This document shows, in pieces, positions 27,673 to 36,511 of a DNA stretch of 64,000 nucleotides; within the stretch, counting starts at the first letter, position 1; every line of letters starts with the position of its first letter. The stretch is from Roseiarcus sp963751165 (GTDB lineage: Bacteria > Pseudomonadota > Alphaproteobacteria > Rhizobiales > Beijerinckiaceae). A program made the position numbers and the translations under genes. The notes beneath the pieces are model-generated. The model worked only from the letters and a program-made list of their open reading frames with translations, had not been told where the DNA came from and did no database searches. The DNA lies in the NCBI GenBank assembly GCA_963751165.1, contig CAVVTP010000011.1, positions 164,995-228,994 on the forward strand, given 5' to 3'.

Positions 27673-29463
27673 GTGCAAGCGACCGACATCGCCGATCCGA
27701 ACTATTTCCATAAGGTTGTCGACTGCCAGTGGGCCTGCCCGGCCCACACACCCGTCCCGGAATATATTCGCCGGATCGCGCAGGGCGACCATAACGGCGC
27801 CTATCTGATCAACTGGAAGTCGAACGTCTTTCCCGGCATCCTGGGCCGCACCTGCGACCGACCGTGCGAGCCCGCCTGTCGGCGGGGACGTCTCGAGGAG
27901 CAGCCGGTCGCCATCTGCCGGCTGAAGCGGGTCGCGGCCGACCGGAAGCAAAATATCGAAGCCCTGCTGCCGAAGGCGCCGCCGACGCTGAACGGCAAGC
28001 AAATCGCCTGTGTCGGAGCGGGGCCGGCGTCACTGACGGTCGCGCGCGACCTGGCGGCGATCGGCTACGCAGTTGTTGTTTTCGATTCCGATTCGCGCGC
28101 CGGCGGCATGATGCGCAGCCAGATTCCGAAATTTCGCCTGCCCGACGAAGTGATCGACGAGGAGGTCGGCTACGCGCTCTCGACCGGCGGCCGGTTCATC
28201 GCCGGACGGCGCATCAACAGCCTCAAGGCGCTGCTCGGCGAGGGCTACGACGCGATCTTCGTCGGTTGCGGCGCGCCGCACGGTCGTGACCTCGAGATCC
28301 CCGGCCGAGGGGAAGCCTCGAACAACGTACGGGTCGGGATCGAGTGGCTGGCCAGCGTGTTCTTCGGGCACACCCACTCGATCGGAAAGCGGGTCGTTGT
28401 CTTAGGCGGCGGCAACACCGCGATGGATTGCTGCCGGAGCGCGCGCCGCCTCGGCGGCGTCGACGTAAAGGTCGTGGTGCGCTCGGGCTACGCCGAGATG
28501 AAGGCCTCACCCTGGGAGAAGGAGGACGCGACCCACGAGGGCGTCGAAATCCTCAATTTCCTCGTCCCGAAGGCCTTCACGCACGACCAGGGACGTCTGA
28601 CCGGTGTCGTGTTCGAGAAGGTGAAGGCGGAGAAGGACAACCGCGGCCGGCGCCAGCTCACGCCAACCGGCGAGCCCGACATCCACATTCCTTGTGACGA
28701 CGTGCTGATCGCGGTCGGGCAGGAGAACGCTTTTCCCTGGATCGAGGCCGACCTCGGAATCGCCTTCGACCGCGGCGGAATGCCGTCGGTCGATCTTGTC
28801 ACCTTCCAGTCCAGCCTGCCCCACGTGTTTTTCGGCGGCGACGCCGCGTTCGGCCCGAAGAATATTATCACGGCGGTCGCACACGGCCACGACGCGGCGA
28901 TCTCGATTGACGCCTATTGCCGGGGCGTCGACACGCGCGTGCGTCCCCCGCCGACGACCAATCTCGTCAGCCAGAAGATGGGAATCAGCGACTGGTCCTA
29001 CGACAGCGCGATCACGCTCGACCGCCGGTTCGCGGTGCCGCAGGTCGAACGCGCCGCGGCGCTCAGGAACCTCCGCACGGAGGTCGAACTCGGTTTCACC
29101 GACGAGCAGGCGCTTGGGGAAGCAGGTCGCTGCCTCAACTGCGACGTCCAGACCGTCTTCTCGGCGCCCGCCTGCATTGAGTGCGACGCCTGCGTCGACA
29201 TCTGTCCGATCGACTGCATCTCCTTCTTGCCGAACGCGCCCGAAGAGGAGTTGCGCCAGTCGCTCAACGTACCGGCGCTCAATCTCGAGCAGGCGATTTT
29301 CGTTTCGGATCCCGTCAAGAGCCTGCGCATCATGGCGAAGGACGAGGATCTGTGCCTGCACTGTGGACTGTGCGCCGTCCGCTGCCCGACCGGAGCGTGG
29401 GACATGCAGAAATTTACTCTTGAAATGGCGCAAGCGGGGCGGGCATGCCAATCCAGGCCGTAA
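27673..29463 (+). CDS. GltD-like NAD(P)H flavoprotein with C-terminal 2x[4Fe-4S] ferredoxin domain
   Basis: Electron-transfer subunit, about 596 residues. The N-terminus has a Cys-rich cluster domain as in the glutamate synthase small subunit (CQWACPAHTPVPEYI and GRTCDRPCEPACRRG), then a first FAD/NAD domain (IACVGAGPASLTVARDLA, FDSDSRAGGMMRSQIPKFRLP), a second nucleotide-binding motif VVVLGGGNTAMDCCRSARRLG, and GGDAAFGPKNIITAVAHGHDAA. The C-terminus has CIECDACVDICP and CLHCGLCAVRCP, two CxxCxxCxxxCP motifs. GTG at 27673 is preferred because GGGGAGGAC sits just before; the frame is open to 27592. It overlaps the next gene by 19 bases, so it probably links NAD(P)H to the 2-oxoacid oxidoreductase rather than serving glutamate synthase. 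Confidence 0.85.
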   Translation: MQATDIADPNYFHKVVDCQWACPAHTPVPEYIRRIAQGDHNGAYLINWKSNVFPGILGRTCDRPCEPACRRGRLEEQPVAICRLKRVAADRKQNIEALLPKAPPTLNGKQIACVGAGPASLTVARDLAAIGYAVVVFDSDSRAGGMMRSQIPKFRLPDEVIDEEVGYALSTGGRFIAGRRINSLKALLGEGYDAIFVGCGAPHGRDLEIPGRGEASNNVRVGIEWLASVFFGHTHSIGKRVVVLGGGNTAMDCCRSARRLGGVDVKVVVRSGYAEMKASPWEKEDATHEGVEILNFLVPKAFTHDQGRLTGVVFEKVKAEKDNRGRRQLTPTGEPDIHIPCDDVLIAVGQENAFPWIEADLGIAFDRGGMPSVDLVTFQSSLPHVFFGGDAAFGPKNIITAVAHGHDAAISIDAYCRGVDTRVRPPPTTNLVSQKMGISDWSYDSAITLDRRFAVPQVERAAALRNLRTEVELGFTDEQALGEAGRCLNCDVQTVFSAPACIECDACVDICPIDCISFLPNAPEEELRQSLNVPALNLEQAIFVSDPVKSLRIMAKDEDLCLHCGLCAVRCPTGAWDMQKFTLEMAQAGRACQSRP

Positions 29464-31277
29464 ACGATTTCGTCATTCGGTTCGCCAACGTCAACGGCTC
29501 CGGCTCGGCGAGCGCCAATCTCCTGTTCGCCCGGTCGATCCTGCGCATGGGCGTGCCGATCGCGCCGCGCAACATCTTCCCGTCCAATATCCAGGGCCTG
29601 CCGACCTGGTACGAGGTTCGAGTCAGCGAGCGCGGCTGGCTCGGCGCGCGCGGCGGCGCCGACATGCTGGTCGCGATGAACCCGCAGACTTTCGTTCAGG
29701 ACATCGCCGCGCTCAACTCCGGCGGCTATCTCTTCTACGATTCGACCCGCCCGCTGCCGCCCGCCGTATCGCGTGACGACATCGTGACGCTCGGCATGCC
29801 GCTCACCGAGATCTGCACCGCGCAATACCGAGACCCGCGGCAGCGCCAGCTCTTCCGCAACATCATCTATGTCGGCGCCCTCGCCGCGCTTCTCGACATC
29901 GACCTCGGCGTCATGGAGAAGCTCGCCGCCGAACAGTTCAAAGGCAAGGAGAAGCTGATCGAGGCCAACCAGCGGGCGCTGCGCCTCGGCCACGAGGAGG
30001 CGAGATCACGCTTCGCTTGCCCGCTCGACATTCGCGTCAGGCGCAGCGAGGCGGTCGGCGACCGTATCCTCGCCGAAGGCAATTTCGCCGCCGCGCTCGG
30101 CGCGGTCTACGGCGGAGCGACGGTCTGCGCGTGGTATCCGATCACGCCGTCGACCTCGGTCGCCGAGGCGTTCGAGCGCCACTGTGCGCGCTTTCGCATC
30201 GACGCGACGGGGAAGAAAAACTATGCCATCCTCCAGGCAGAGGACGAGATCGCGGCGATCGGGATGGTCGTCGGCGCCGGTTGGAACGGCGCGCGCGCCT
30301 TCACCGCCACCTCCGGTCCCGGCATCTCGCTGATGCAGGAGTTTTTCGGCCTCGCCTATTTCGCCGAAGTTCCGGTCGTGGTGTTCGACGTGCAGCGCGG
30401 CGGGCCATCAACCGGCATGCCGACCCGGACCCAGCAGTCGGATCTCCTGTCCTGCGCGTTCGCCTCCCACGGCGACACCAAGCACGTGCTGCTCATTCCC
30501 GACGACCCCAACGAAGTGTTCGAATTCGCCGCGCGGGCGTTCGATCTCGCCGAGCGACTGCAAACGGTCGTCTTCGTCATGCTCGACCTGGACCTCGGCA
30601 TGAATTCGCATCTCTGCGCGCCATTCAGATGGGATGACGCCCGGACTTACGACCGCGGCAAGGTGCTCTCGTTCGAGGAACTGGAAAAGGCGCCGAATTT
30701 CGGGCGCTACGACGATGTCGACGGCGACGGAATTCCTTATCGGACGCTGCCCGGCGGCCATCCGACGCGCGGCGCCTATTTCACCCGCGGCACCAGCCGC
30801 GATCGCTTTGCACGCTACACTGAGGAAGGCCTGCCCTATATCGACAACATGGAGCGGCTGGAGCACAAATTCGAGACCGCGCGCGCGATGCTGCCGCGGC
30901 CGGTCCTCAAGCGGGCGACGAAGCCGACGCGAATTGGCGTTCTGCATTATGGATCGACCGCCGCGCCGATGGACGAAGCCCAGCAGATGCTGGCTGGCGA
31001 GGGTCTTCATGTCGACACCCTCCGTATCCGCGCGTTTCCGCTGCCGCGCGAGGTCGCCGAATTCATCGACAGCCATGATCGGATCTTCGTGGTCGAGCAG
31101 AATCGCGACGCACAGATGCGCACGCTCATTTCGACCGATCTTGGCGTCGCCACGGACCGATGGACGCCGGTCCTCCACTTTAACGGTATGCCGACCTCCG
31201 CCCGTTTCATCCATCGCGAAATCGCCGCGTGCTTGCGCAAGCCGGTCGCCCCGCAACTTCTCGAGGCCGTCAAGTGA
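29445..31277 (+). CDS. korA: 2-oxoacid:acceptor oxidoreductase, fused gamma-alpha subunit (2-oxoglutarate type)
   Basis: 610 residues. Residues 1-190 are the gamma domain (VNGSGSASANLLFARSILRMG, GGADMLVAMNPQTFVQDIA), and the rest is the alpha domain: GNFAAALGAVYGGATVCAWYPITPSTSVAEAFE, AILQAEDEIAAIGMVVGAGWNGARAFTATSGPGISLMQEF, and VFDVQRGGPSTGMPTRTQQSDL, all typical of KorA. This family converts 2-oxoglutarate and CoA to succinyl-CoA and CO2 reversibly, with ferredoxin-level electrons. Substrate assignment is by family likeness; another 2-oxoacid is possible. Coupled by overlap on both sides. Confidence 0.88.
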   Translation: MPIQAVNDFVIRFANVNGSGSASANLLFARSILRMGVPIAPRNIFPSNIQGLPTWYEVRVSERGWLGARGGADMLVAMNPQTFVQDIAALNSGGYLFYDSTRPLPPAVSRDDIVTLGMPLTEICTAQYRDPRQRQLFRNIIYVGALAALLDIDLGVMEKLAAEQFKGKEKLIEANQRALRLGHEEARSRFACPLDIRVRRSEAVGDRILAEGNFAAALGAVYGGATVCAWYPITPSTSVAEAFERHCARFRIDATGKKNYAILQAEDEIAAIGMVVGAGWNGARAFTATSGPGISLMQEFFGLAYFAEVPVVVFDVQRGGPSTGMPTRTQQSDLLSCAFASHGDTKHVLLIPDDPNEVFEFAARAFDLAERLQTVVFVMLDLDLGMNSHLCAPFRWDDARTYDRGKVLSFEELEKAPNFGRYDDVDGDGIPYRTLPGGHPTRGAYFTRGTSRDRFARYTEEGLPYIDNMERLEHKFETARAMLPRPVLKRATKPTRIGVLHYGSTAAPMDEAQQMLAGEGLHVDTLRIRAFPLPREVAEFIDSHDRIFVVEQNRDAQMRTLISTDLGVATDRWTPVLHFNGMPTSARFIHREIAACLRKPVAPQLLEAVK

Positions 31278-32329
31278 GCTACCTCGCCAAGCCAAAGTTT
31301 CACCACCCGGCGATCCCGAGCAACGCGCTCGGCTTCACCCGCCGCGACTACGAAGGCTCGATGTCGACGCTCTGCGCCGGCTGCGGCCACGACTCGATCA
31401 CCGCGGCGATTGTGCACGCCTGTTTCGAGCTCGCCCTGCCGCCTCACCGCATCGCGAAGCTCAGCGGCATCGGCTGCTCGTCCAAGACGCCGACTTACAT
31501 GCTCGGCCAGAGCCACGGCTTCAACTCGGTGCATGGGCGCATGCCGTCTGTGTTGACCGGCGCCAATCTCGCCAACCGCGAGCTCGTGTATCTTGGCGTT
31601 TCCGGCGACGGCGACACGGCCTCAATTGGGTTCGGCCAGTTCGCCCATGTGATGCGTCGCGGCGTCAACATGGTCTATATCGTCGAGAATAACGGCGTCT
31701 ACGGCCTCACCAAAGGGCAGTTCTCGGCGACCGCCGATCGCGGTTCGAAAAGCAAGAAGGGCGTGCGCGCCGCCGATGAGCCAATCGACCTCGTCGCCGT
31801 CGCGATCCAGCTCGGCGCGACCTTCGTGGCGCGCAGTTTTTCGGGCGACAAGGCGCAGCTCGTGCCGTTGATCAAGGCGGCGTTCGAGCATCGCGGCGCC
31901 GCCTTCATCGACGTCATTTCGCCCTGCGTCACCTTCAACAACCACGAGGGCTCGACCAAGAGCTACGACTACGTGCGCGAGCACAATATTGCGGTCAGCT
32001 CGCTCGACTTTATCACCGGCAAGGAAGCGATCGCGATCGACTACCCCGAGGGCGCGGCCCATCCGGTGACGATGCACGATGGAACGACCCTTGTCTTGCG
32101 CAAGCTCGACGCCACTCATGACCTCGGAGACCGAGCGGCGGCACTGACCATGCTTGCAGGCTGCCGCGCTACCGGCGAGATCCCGACGGGCCTCATCTAC
32201 GTCGACCGGGAGGCCGAGGAGTTGCACGACACCATGAACACGACGCTGCGCCCACTGAACGAACTGACCGAAGCCGAGCTTTGTCCCGGCTCCAAGGCGC
32301 TCGGGGCGATCAACGCGTCGATGAGGTGA
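31274..32329 (+). CDS. korB: 2-oxoacid:acceptor oxidoreductase beta subunit, thiamine-diphosphate binding
   Basis: 351 residues starting at a GTG that overlaps the korA stop (GTGA). TLCAGCGHDSITAAI and KLSGIGCSSKTPTYML carry cysteines of the beta-subunit 4Fe-4S cluster; VSGDGDTASIGFGQFAH with VENNGVYGLTKGQ is the GDG...NN thiamine-diphosphate motif. GLIYVDREAEELHDTMN near the C-terminus is typical of KorB. Together with korA and the flavoprotein it makes a complete enzyme. Confidence 0.9.
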   Translation: MSYLAKPKFHHPAIPSNALGFTRRDYEGSMSTLCAGCGHDSITAAIVHACFELALPPHRIAKLSGIGCSSKTPTYMLGQSHGFNSVHGRMPSVLTGANLANRELVYLGVSGDGDTASIGFGQFAHVMRRGVNMVYIVENNGVYGLTKGQFSATADRGSKSKKGVRAADEPIDLVAVAIQLGATFVARSFSGDKAQLVPLIKAAFEHRGAAFIDVISPCVTFNNHEGSTKSYDYVREHNIAVSSLDFITGKEAIAIDYPEGAAHPVTMHDGTTLVLRKLDATHDLGDRAAALTMLAGCRATGEIPTGLIYVDREAEELHDTMNTTLRPLNELTEAELCPGSKALGAINASMR

Positions 32330-32379
32330 GGGACGCTCAGCTGCCCTCAAGCCGGAGCAAAGCCCTCGGCGGAGTAGTC

Positions 32380-33408
32380 ATGACGAGCGTTCAAGCCGTC
32401 GTTGGCGCCTCGCTTCTCATAATGGCGCTCCTATTGGGGTTTCCGGTCGCGGCTTCGGCCGAGGAGCCGTTGTACGGCCCCGAGCTTCAGGGCTTCGACT
32501 ATCCCTGGCCGGTGTACGACTTCGCCTTTTCGTCGCAGGGCGAGGCGATGACCATGCGCTACATGGACGTGTCCCCGACCGGCGCGCCGAACGGCCGGAC
32601 GGCCGTCGTCCTGCACGGCAAGAACTTCTGCTCGGCGAGCTGGGAGCAGACGATCATAGCGCTGAGCGGCAAGGGCTATCGGGTGATCGCGCCGGACCAG
32701 ATCGGCTTCTGCAAGTCGACCAAGCCCGAGCGCTACCAATACAGCTTCCAGGCGCTGGCCGAGAACACCCACGCGCTGCTCGCCTTGCTCGGCGTCAAGG
32801 ACGCCGTGGTGATCGGCCACTCGACCGGCGGCATGCTCGCGGCGCGCTACGCGCTCATGTATCCGAAGGACGTCTCGGCGCTCGTTCTCGTCGATCCGAT
32901 CGGGCTCGAGGACTGGAAAGCGCTCGGCGTTCCGGCGCTGACCGTCGATCGATGGATCGATCGGGAGAAGGGCCTGACCGCCAAGCGCCTCCGGGCCTAC
33001 GAGCAGTCGACCTATTACGCCGGCGAATGGCGCCCCGAATACGAGCGGTGGGTCGCGATGCTCGCGGGCCTCGCGCAGGGAGCGGGGCGCGACATCGTCG
33101 CCCGCAACGCGGGGCTGATCGACGACATGATCTACACCCAGCCGGTCGTCTACGAGTTCCCGCTGCTCGAGGTCCCGACGATCCTGATGATCGGCGACAA
33201 GGACACGACCGCGATCGGCAAGGACTTTTCGCCCCCCGACGTGCGCGCGCGCCTCGGGCACTACCCGGAGCTGGCGCAGAGGACGAAAGCCGCCATTCCG
33301 GGCAGCGAGCTCATCGAATTCCCCGAGGCCGGACACGCCCCGCAAATCCAGGAGCCAGAAAAGTTCAACGCCGCTCTTCTCGGCGCGCTCGAGAAGGTTC
33401 CCCGCTGA
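32380..33408 (+). CDS. Secreted alpha/beta hydrolase
   Basis: 342 residues. MTSVQAVVGASLLIMALLLGFPVAASAEE is a signal peptide, so the enzyme is periplasmic. The mature part has VVLHGKNFCSASWEQ (oxyanion region), VIAPDQIGFCKSTKP, the nucleophile elbow VIGHSTGGMLAARYAL (Ser), and PEAGHAPQIQEPEKF (His). Substrate unknown. GGAG lies before the ATG. It follows korB by 50 bases and may be cotranscribed. Confidence 0.85.
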   Translation: MTSVQAVVGASLLIMALLLGFPVAASAEEPLYGPELQGFDYPWPVYDFAFSSQGEAMTMRYMDVSPTGAPNGRTAVVLHGKNFCSASWEQTIIALSGKGYRVIAPDQIGFCKSTKPERYQYSFQALAENTHALLALLGVKDAVVIGHSTGGMLAARYALMYPKDVSALVLVDPIGLEDWKALGVPALTVDRWIDREKGLTAKRLRAYEQSTYYAGEWRPEYERWVAMLAGLAQGAGRDIVARNAGLIDDMIYTQPVVYEFPLLEVPTILMIGDKDTTAIGKDFSPPDVRARLGHYPELAQRTKAAIPGSELIEFPEAGHAPQIQEPEKFNAALLGALEKVPR

Positions 33409-33559
33409 CGCTTTTCATGGAGTGGAGTGCGGCCAGACAAAGCGGCGCGCGCGCATGGCCTCGCTAGACCTTGCCCGCTTGATTGACCACGCTTCGCTCC
33501 GGGCGATAGCCTCGTAAGGCGGGTTTGAAACGACCGGCGTCGGCTCCTGGAGGACTGTC

Positions 33560-34636
33560 ATGAAGCCGCTTCTAGCAGCAGCGTTTGCCGCACTCGCGCT
33601 CAACGGGGCCGGAATGACGCAGGCGCAGCAGACGATAAATTATCCGGCCCCAAGAGAAGGCAATTGGGTCGCAAAGGACTTCAAATTTCACACCGGTGAA
33701 GTCATGAGCGGCCTCAACGAGCATTATTGGTCAGTTGGCGATCCATCTGGCGAGCCCGTCTTGATTCTGCACGGAACGACGCAATCCGGAGCCAGCCTTT
33801 TGAATCCGAATTTCGCGGGTCAGCTTTTCGGGCCTGGACAGCCGCTCGACGCGACGAAATATTTTATCGTTCTGCCCAATTCGATCGGCGCGGGAAAATC
33901 GGCCAAGCCGTCGGACGGCCTTCGCGCGAGATTCCCTCGATACGACTACGACGACATGGTGTCGGCTCAATATAGGCTCGTCACCGAAGGCCTGGGTCTC
34001 CACCACTTGCGGCTCGTCATGGGTAATTCGATGGGCGGCATGCACGTCTGGCTCTGGGGCGAGCAGCATCCGGAGTTTATGGATGCCCTGGCGCCGATGG
34101 CCTCTCTCCCGACCGAGTTGTCGGGGCGGAACTGGTTGATGCGGCGCTATCTGATCGAGGCCGTTCGCAATGACCCGACCTACGATAACGGGAATTACAT
34201 CGTTCAACCGCCATCGCTCCGGTTTGCCGCGATGCTGTTCAACACCGGCACGACCGGGGGCGATCTAGGATGGTCCAGGCGCGCTCCAACCCGCGCCGCA
34301 GCAGATGAACTCGTCGAAGAAGCTCTTGCAGCTCCCTCCGCCTACCCGGATGCAAATGACTACATTTATCAGTGGCGATCGAGCTCCGACTACGACGCCT
34401 CACGCCAACTCGAACGCATCCACGCTTCCCTGCTGGCGATCAACTCGTCGGATGACGAACGCAATCCGCCCGGGCTCGGAATCATGGAGCGTGAGATCAA
34501 ACGGGTAAAGAACGGCAGCTATTACCTCATACCGGCAAGTCCAGAGACTTTCGGCCATGGCACGACAGCCTTCGCAAAATTCTATGCGAAGCAGCTTCAA
34601 GACTTTCTTCAGAAAGCGCCGCATCGTAGAGTGTAA
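33560..34636 (+). CDS. Secreted alpha/beta hydrolase, MetX-like fold
   Basis: 358 residues with signal peptide MKPLLAAAFAALALNGAGMTQAQQ. The fold resembles homoserine O-acetyltransferase relatives: LILHGTTQSGASLLNPNFAG, FIVLPNSIGAGKSAKPSDGLRARFPRYDYDDMV, the nucleophile elbow LVMGNSMGGMHVWLWGEQHP and a C-terminal ETFGHGTTAF (His). Being exported, it is unlikely to act in methionine synthesis; probably an esterase of unknown substrate. It ends 6 bases before the IS5 insertion site. Confidence 0.83.
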   Translation: MKPLLAAAFAALALNGAGMTQAQQTINYPAPREGNWVAKDFKFHTGEVMSGLNEHYWSVGDPSGEPVLILHGTTQSGASLLNPNFAGQLFGPGQPLDATKYFIVLPNSIGAGKSAKPSDGLRARFPRYDYDDMVSAQYRLVTEGLGLHHLRLVMGNSMGGMHVWLWGEQHPEFMDALAPMASLPTELSGRNWLMRRYLIEAVRNDPTYDNGNYIVQPPSLRFAAMLFNTGTTGGDLGWSRRAPTRAAADELVEEALAAPSAYPDANDYIYQWRSSSDYDASRQLERIHASLLAINSSDDERNPPGLGIMEREIKRVKNGSYYLIPASPETFGHGTTAFAKFYAKQLQDFLQKAPHRRV

Positions 34637-34774
34637 TGTTAGGGCCTGTCTTCATTTGATTTGAGAACGGATTGGAATCGGAGGCGGAACGTTTTGTGTT
34701 TTGGATAGGAGAGGGATTGCCAAATCAGCAAATGTCTGACTCGTGAGCGGTCGGCCTTCAGGAGGGGCTGACCG

Positions 34775-35304
34775 ATGCGACGATATTCCCTGCGCGACGA
34801 CCAGTGGGATCGGATCAAGGACATTCTGCCGGGCCGCGAAGGCCATGTGGGCGGCACGGCGGCGGACAATCGGCTGTTCGTCGAAGCTGTTCTTTTCAGG
34901 TTTCGAGCCGGTGTTCCGTGGCGTGATCTGCCCGAGCGCTTCGGCGACTGGAAGATCGTCTACCAGCGCTTCAACCGATGGGCCAAGAGCGGCGTTTTCG
35001 AGCGGGTTTTCAAGCTCTTGGCCAACGACCACGACAACGAGTACATGATGATCGACGCCACCATCGTGCGCGCTCATCAGCATAGCGCGGGCGCCCAAAA
35101 AAAGAGGGCGCGCAAGCCATCGGCCGATCCCGCGGCGGATTGACCACCAAAATCCACGCGGTTGTCGATGCCCTCGGCAATCCCGTCGGGATCATGCTAA
35201 GCCCGGGCCAGGATCATGATCTGACTTGCGCCGAAGCTCTGATCGAAGCCCTCGACCCCCACGCTCTGATCGCCGACAAGGCCTTCGACGCCGACTCCTT
35301 CATC
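34775..35304 (+). pseudogene. IS5-family transposase, 5' part (two frames)
   Basis: First frame MRRYSLRDDQWDRIKDILPGR, FRAGVPWRDLPERFGDWKIVYQRFNRWAKSG, MMIDATIVRAHQHSAG (first catalytic D). A run of seven A at 35097-35103 allows a -1 shift into AIGRSRGGLTTKIHAVVDALGNPVG, DHDLTCAEALIEAL and ADKAFDADSFI (second D), as in programmed frameshifting of this family. The frame is cut by IS3 after DADSFI and resumes at 38053. Confidence 0.88.
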
Positions 35305-35381
35305 TGAAGTGGCCCCGGTTTTTGGGACCACTGGCCTGGTTGGAGGAAGTCTGCTCCGAATGGGATAGGACGGAGCGGAGC

Positions 35382-35669
35382 ATGACGAAGACGAGACGGA
35401 AGATTGACGCGGCGCTGAAGGCGAAGATCGCGCTGGAGGCGCTGCGCGAACAAGCGACGGTAACCGACCTGGCGCAGCGCCATCAGGTTCATCCCAACCA
35501 GATTTACGCCTGGAAGAAGCAGCTGCTGGACCATGCGGCGCGGGCGTTTGATCCGAAGGTTGGTGTGGACGCGGAGGCGGCGTCGGCGCGCGAGATCGAG
35601 AAGCTTCACGCCAAGATTGGCCAGCTGACGATCGAGAACGATTTTTTCGTCAGGAGGTTCGGCAAATGA
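35382..35669 (+). CDS. IS3 transposase OrfA
   Basis: 95 residues: MTKTRRKIDAALKAKIALEALREQATVTDLAQRHQVHPNQIYAWKKQLL is the IS3 helix-turn-helix, followed by a leucine-zipper-like AREIEKLHAKIGQLTIENDFF. It overlaps orfB by 4 bases; frameshifting between them normally gives the fused transposase. Confidence 0.92.
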   Translation: MTKTRRKIDAALKAKIALEALREQATVTDLAQRHQVHPNQIYAWKKQLLDHAARAFDPKVGVDAEAASAREIEKLHAKIGQLTIENDFFVRRFGK

Positions 35670-36226
35670 GCGCGTCGAACCGTCGAGCTAAGCTCGATCG
35701 CCATCACCCCGATTTATCGGTACGCCGACAATGCGCAATGCTCGGCGTGGCGCGCTCGGGCGTCTATCGCGAACTGCGACCGGCCAACGACAACGACCTT
35801 GAGGCGATGCGGCGCATTGACGTGCTGTTCACCGCACGGCCGTTCTTCGGCGCCCGGCGTATTGCGCGGACGCTGACGGAGGAGGGTTTTGCGATCGACC
35901 GCAAGCGCGTACGGCGGCTGATGCGGCTGATGGGGATCGAGGCGCTCGGGCCGAAGCCGAGGACGAGCAAGCCCGCGCCGGGGCACAAGATTTATCCCTA
36001 CCTCCTGCGCGACATGACGATCGAGCGGTCGAACCAGGTCTGGGCGGCCGATATAACGTACATCCCGATCGGCCGGGGCTTCCTCTATCTGGTCGCGGTC
36101 ATCGACTGGGCGAGCCGGGCTGTTCTCTCCTGGCGGCTCTCTAACACGATGGACGCCTCGTTCTGCCTTACTGCGCTGGAAGAAGCACTGGCCAGATACG
36201 GCAAGCCGGAGATTTTCAACACCGAC

Positions 36227-36511
36227 AGTCAGAGGATAACCGCCAGTTTCCGGGCGGCCTGACTCAAACACCGATCGACCGACTGGTAGGCTGGCGCCGC
36301 GAGGCGCCCGGTGCGGTCTGACCCGCACTCCGATCGACCGGCCGTGTCTTTCCCCGGACCTGTCGGCCGCCCGGGAACACCTCGCGGTGAGGCTTTGCCT
36401 CGCCGATGCCTGTGACCCGAGAAGGGCCTGACCTCCATGGTCTCGTGACTGTCCTGTCCGCGCATTCGGTCCCGGCAAAGCCATTCGTGCACGACAAGCC
36501 GGAGGCTGGGA
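36227..36511 (+). ncRNA. Candidate bridge RNA locus of the IS110 element
   Basis: The 285-nt region between the left end and the transposase start is rich in possible hairpins (GAGGCTTTGCCTC; the repeat CCGATCGACCG at 36271 and 36331). In the IS110 group the left end encodes a bridge RNA with loops that pair with target and donor DNA. AACACCGA at 36267-36274 is identical to the eight target bases that end at the left junction (36218-36225). CGCCC and TCTGA around 36304-36320 are complementary to parts of the element's right and left ends. Loop boundaries were not folded computationally, so this is a proposal. Confidence 0.5.

Noticed and set aside
33560..34636. Calling this gene homoserine O-acetyltransferase (metX)
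   Set aside because: It has a secretion signal and no methionine genes nearby; only the fold is shared.
36271..36341. CCGATCGACCG repeated twice before the IS110 transposase, as a separate repeat family
   Set aside because: Only two copies, both inside the IS110 non-coding end; better explained as part of its RNA structure.
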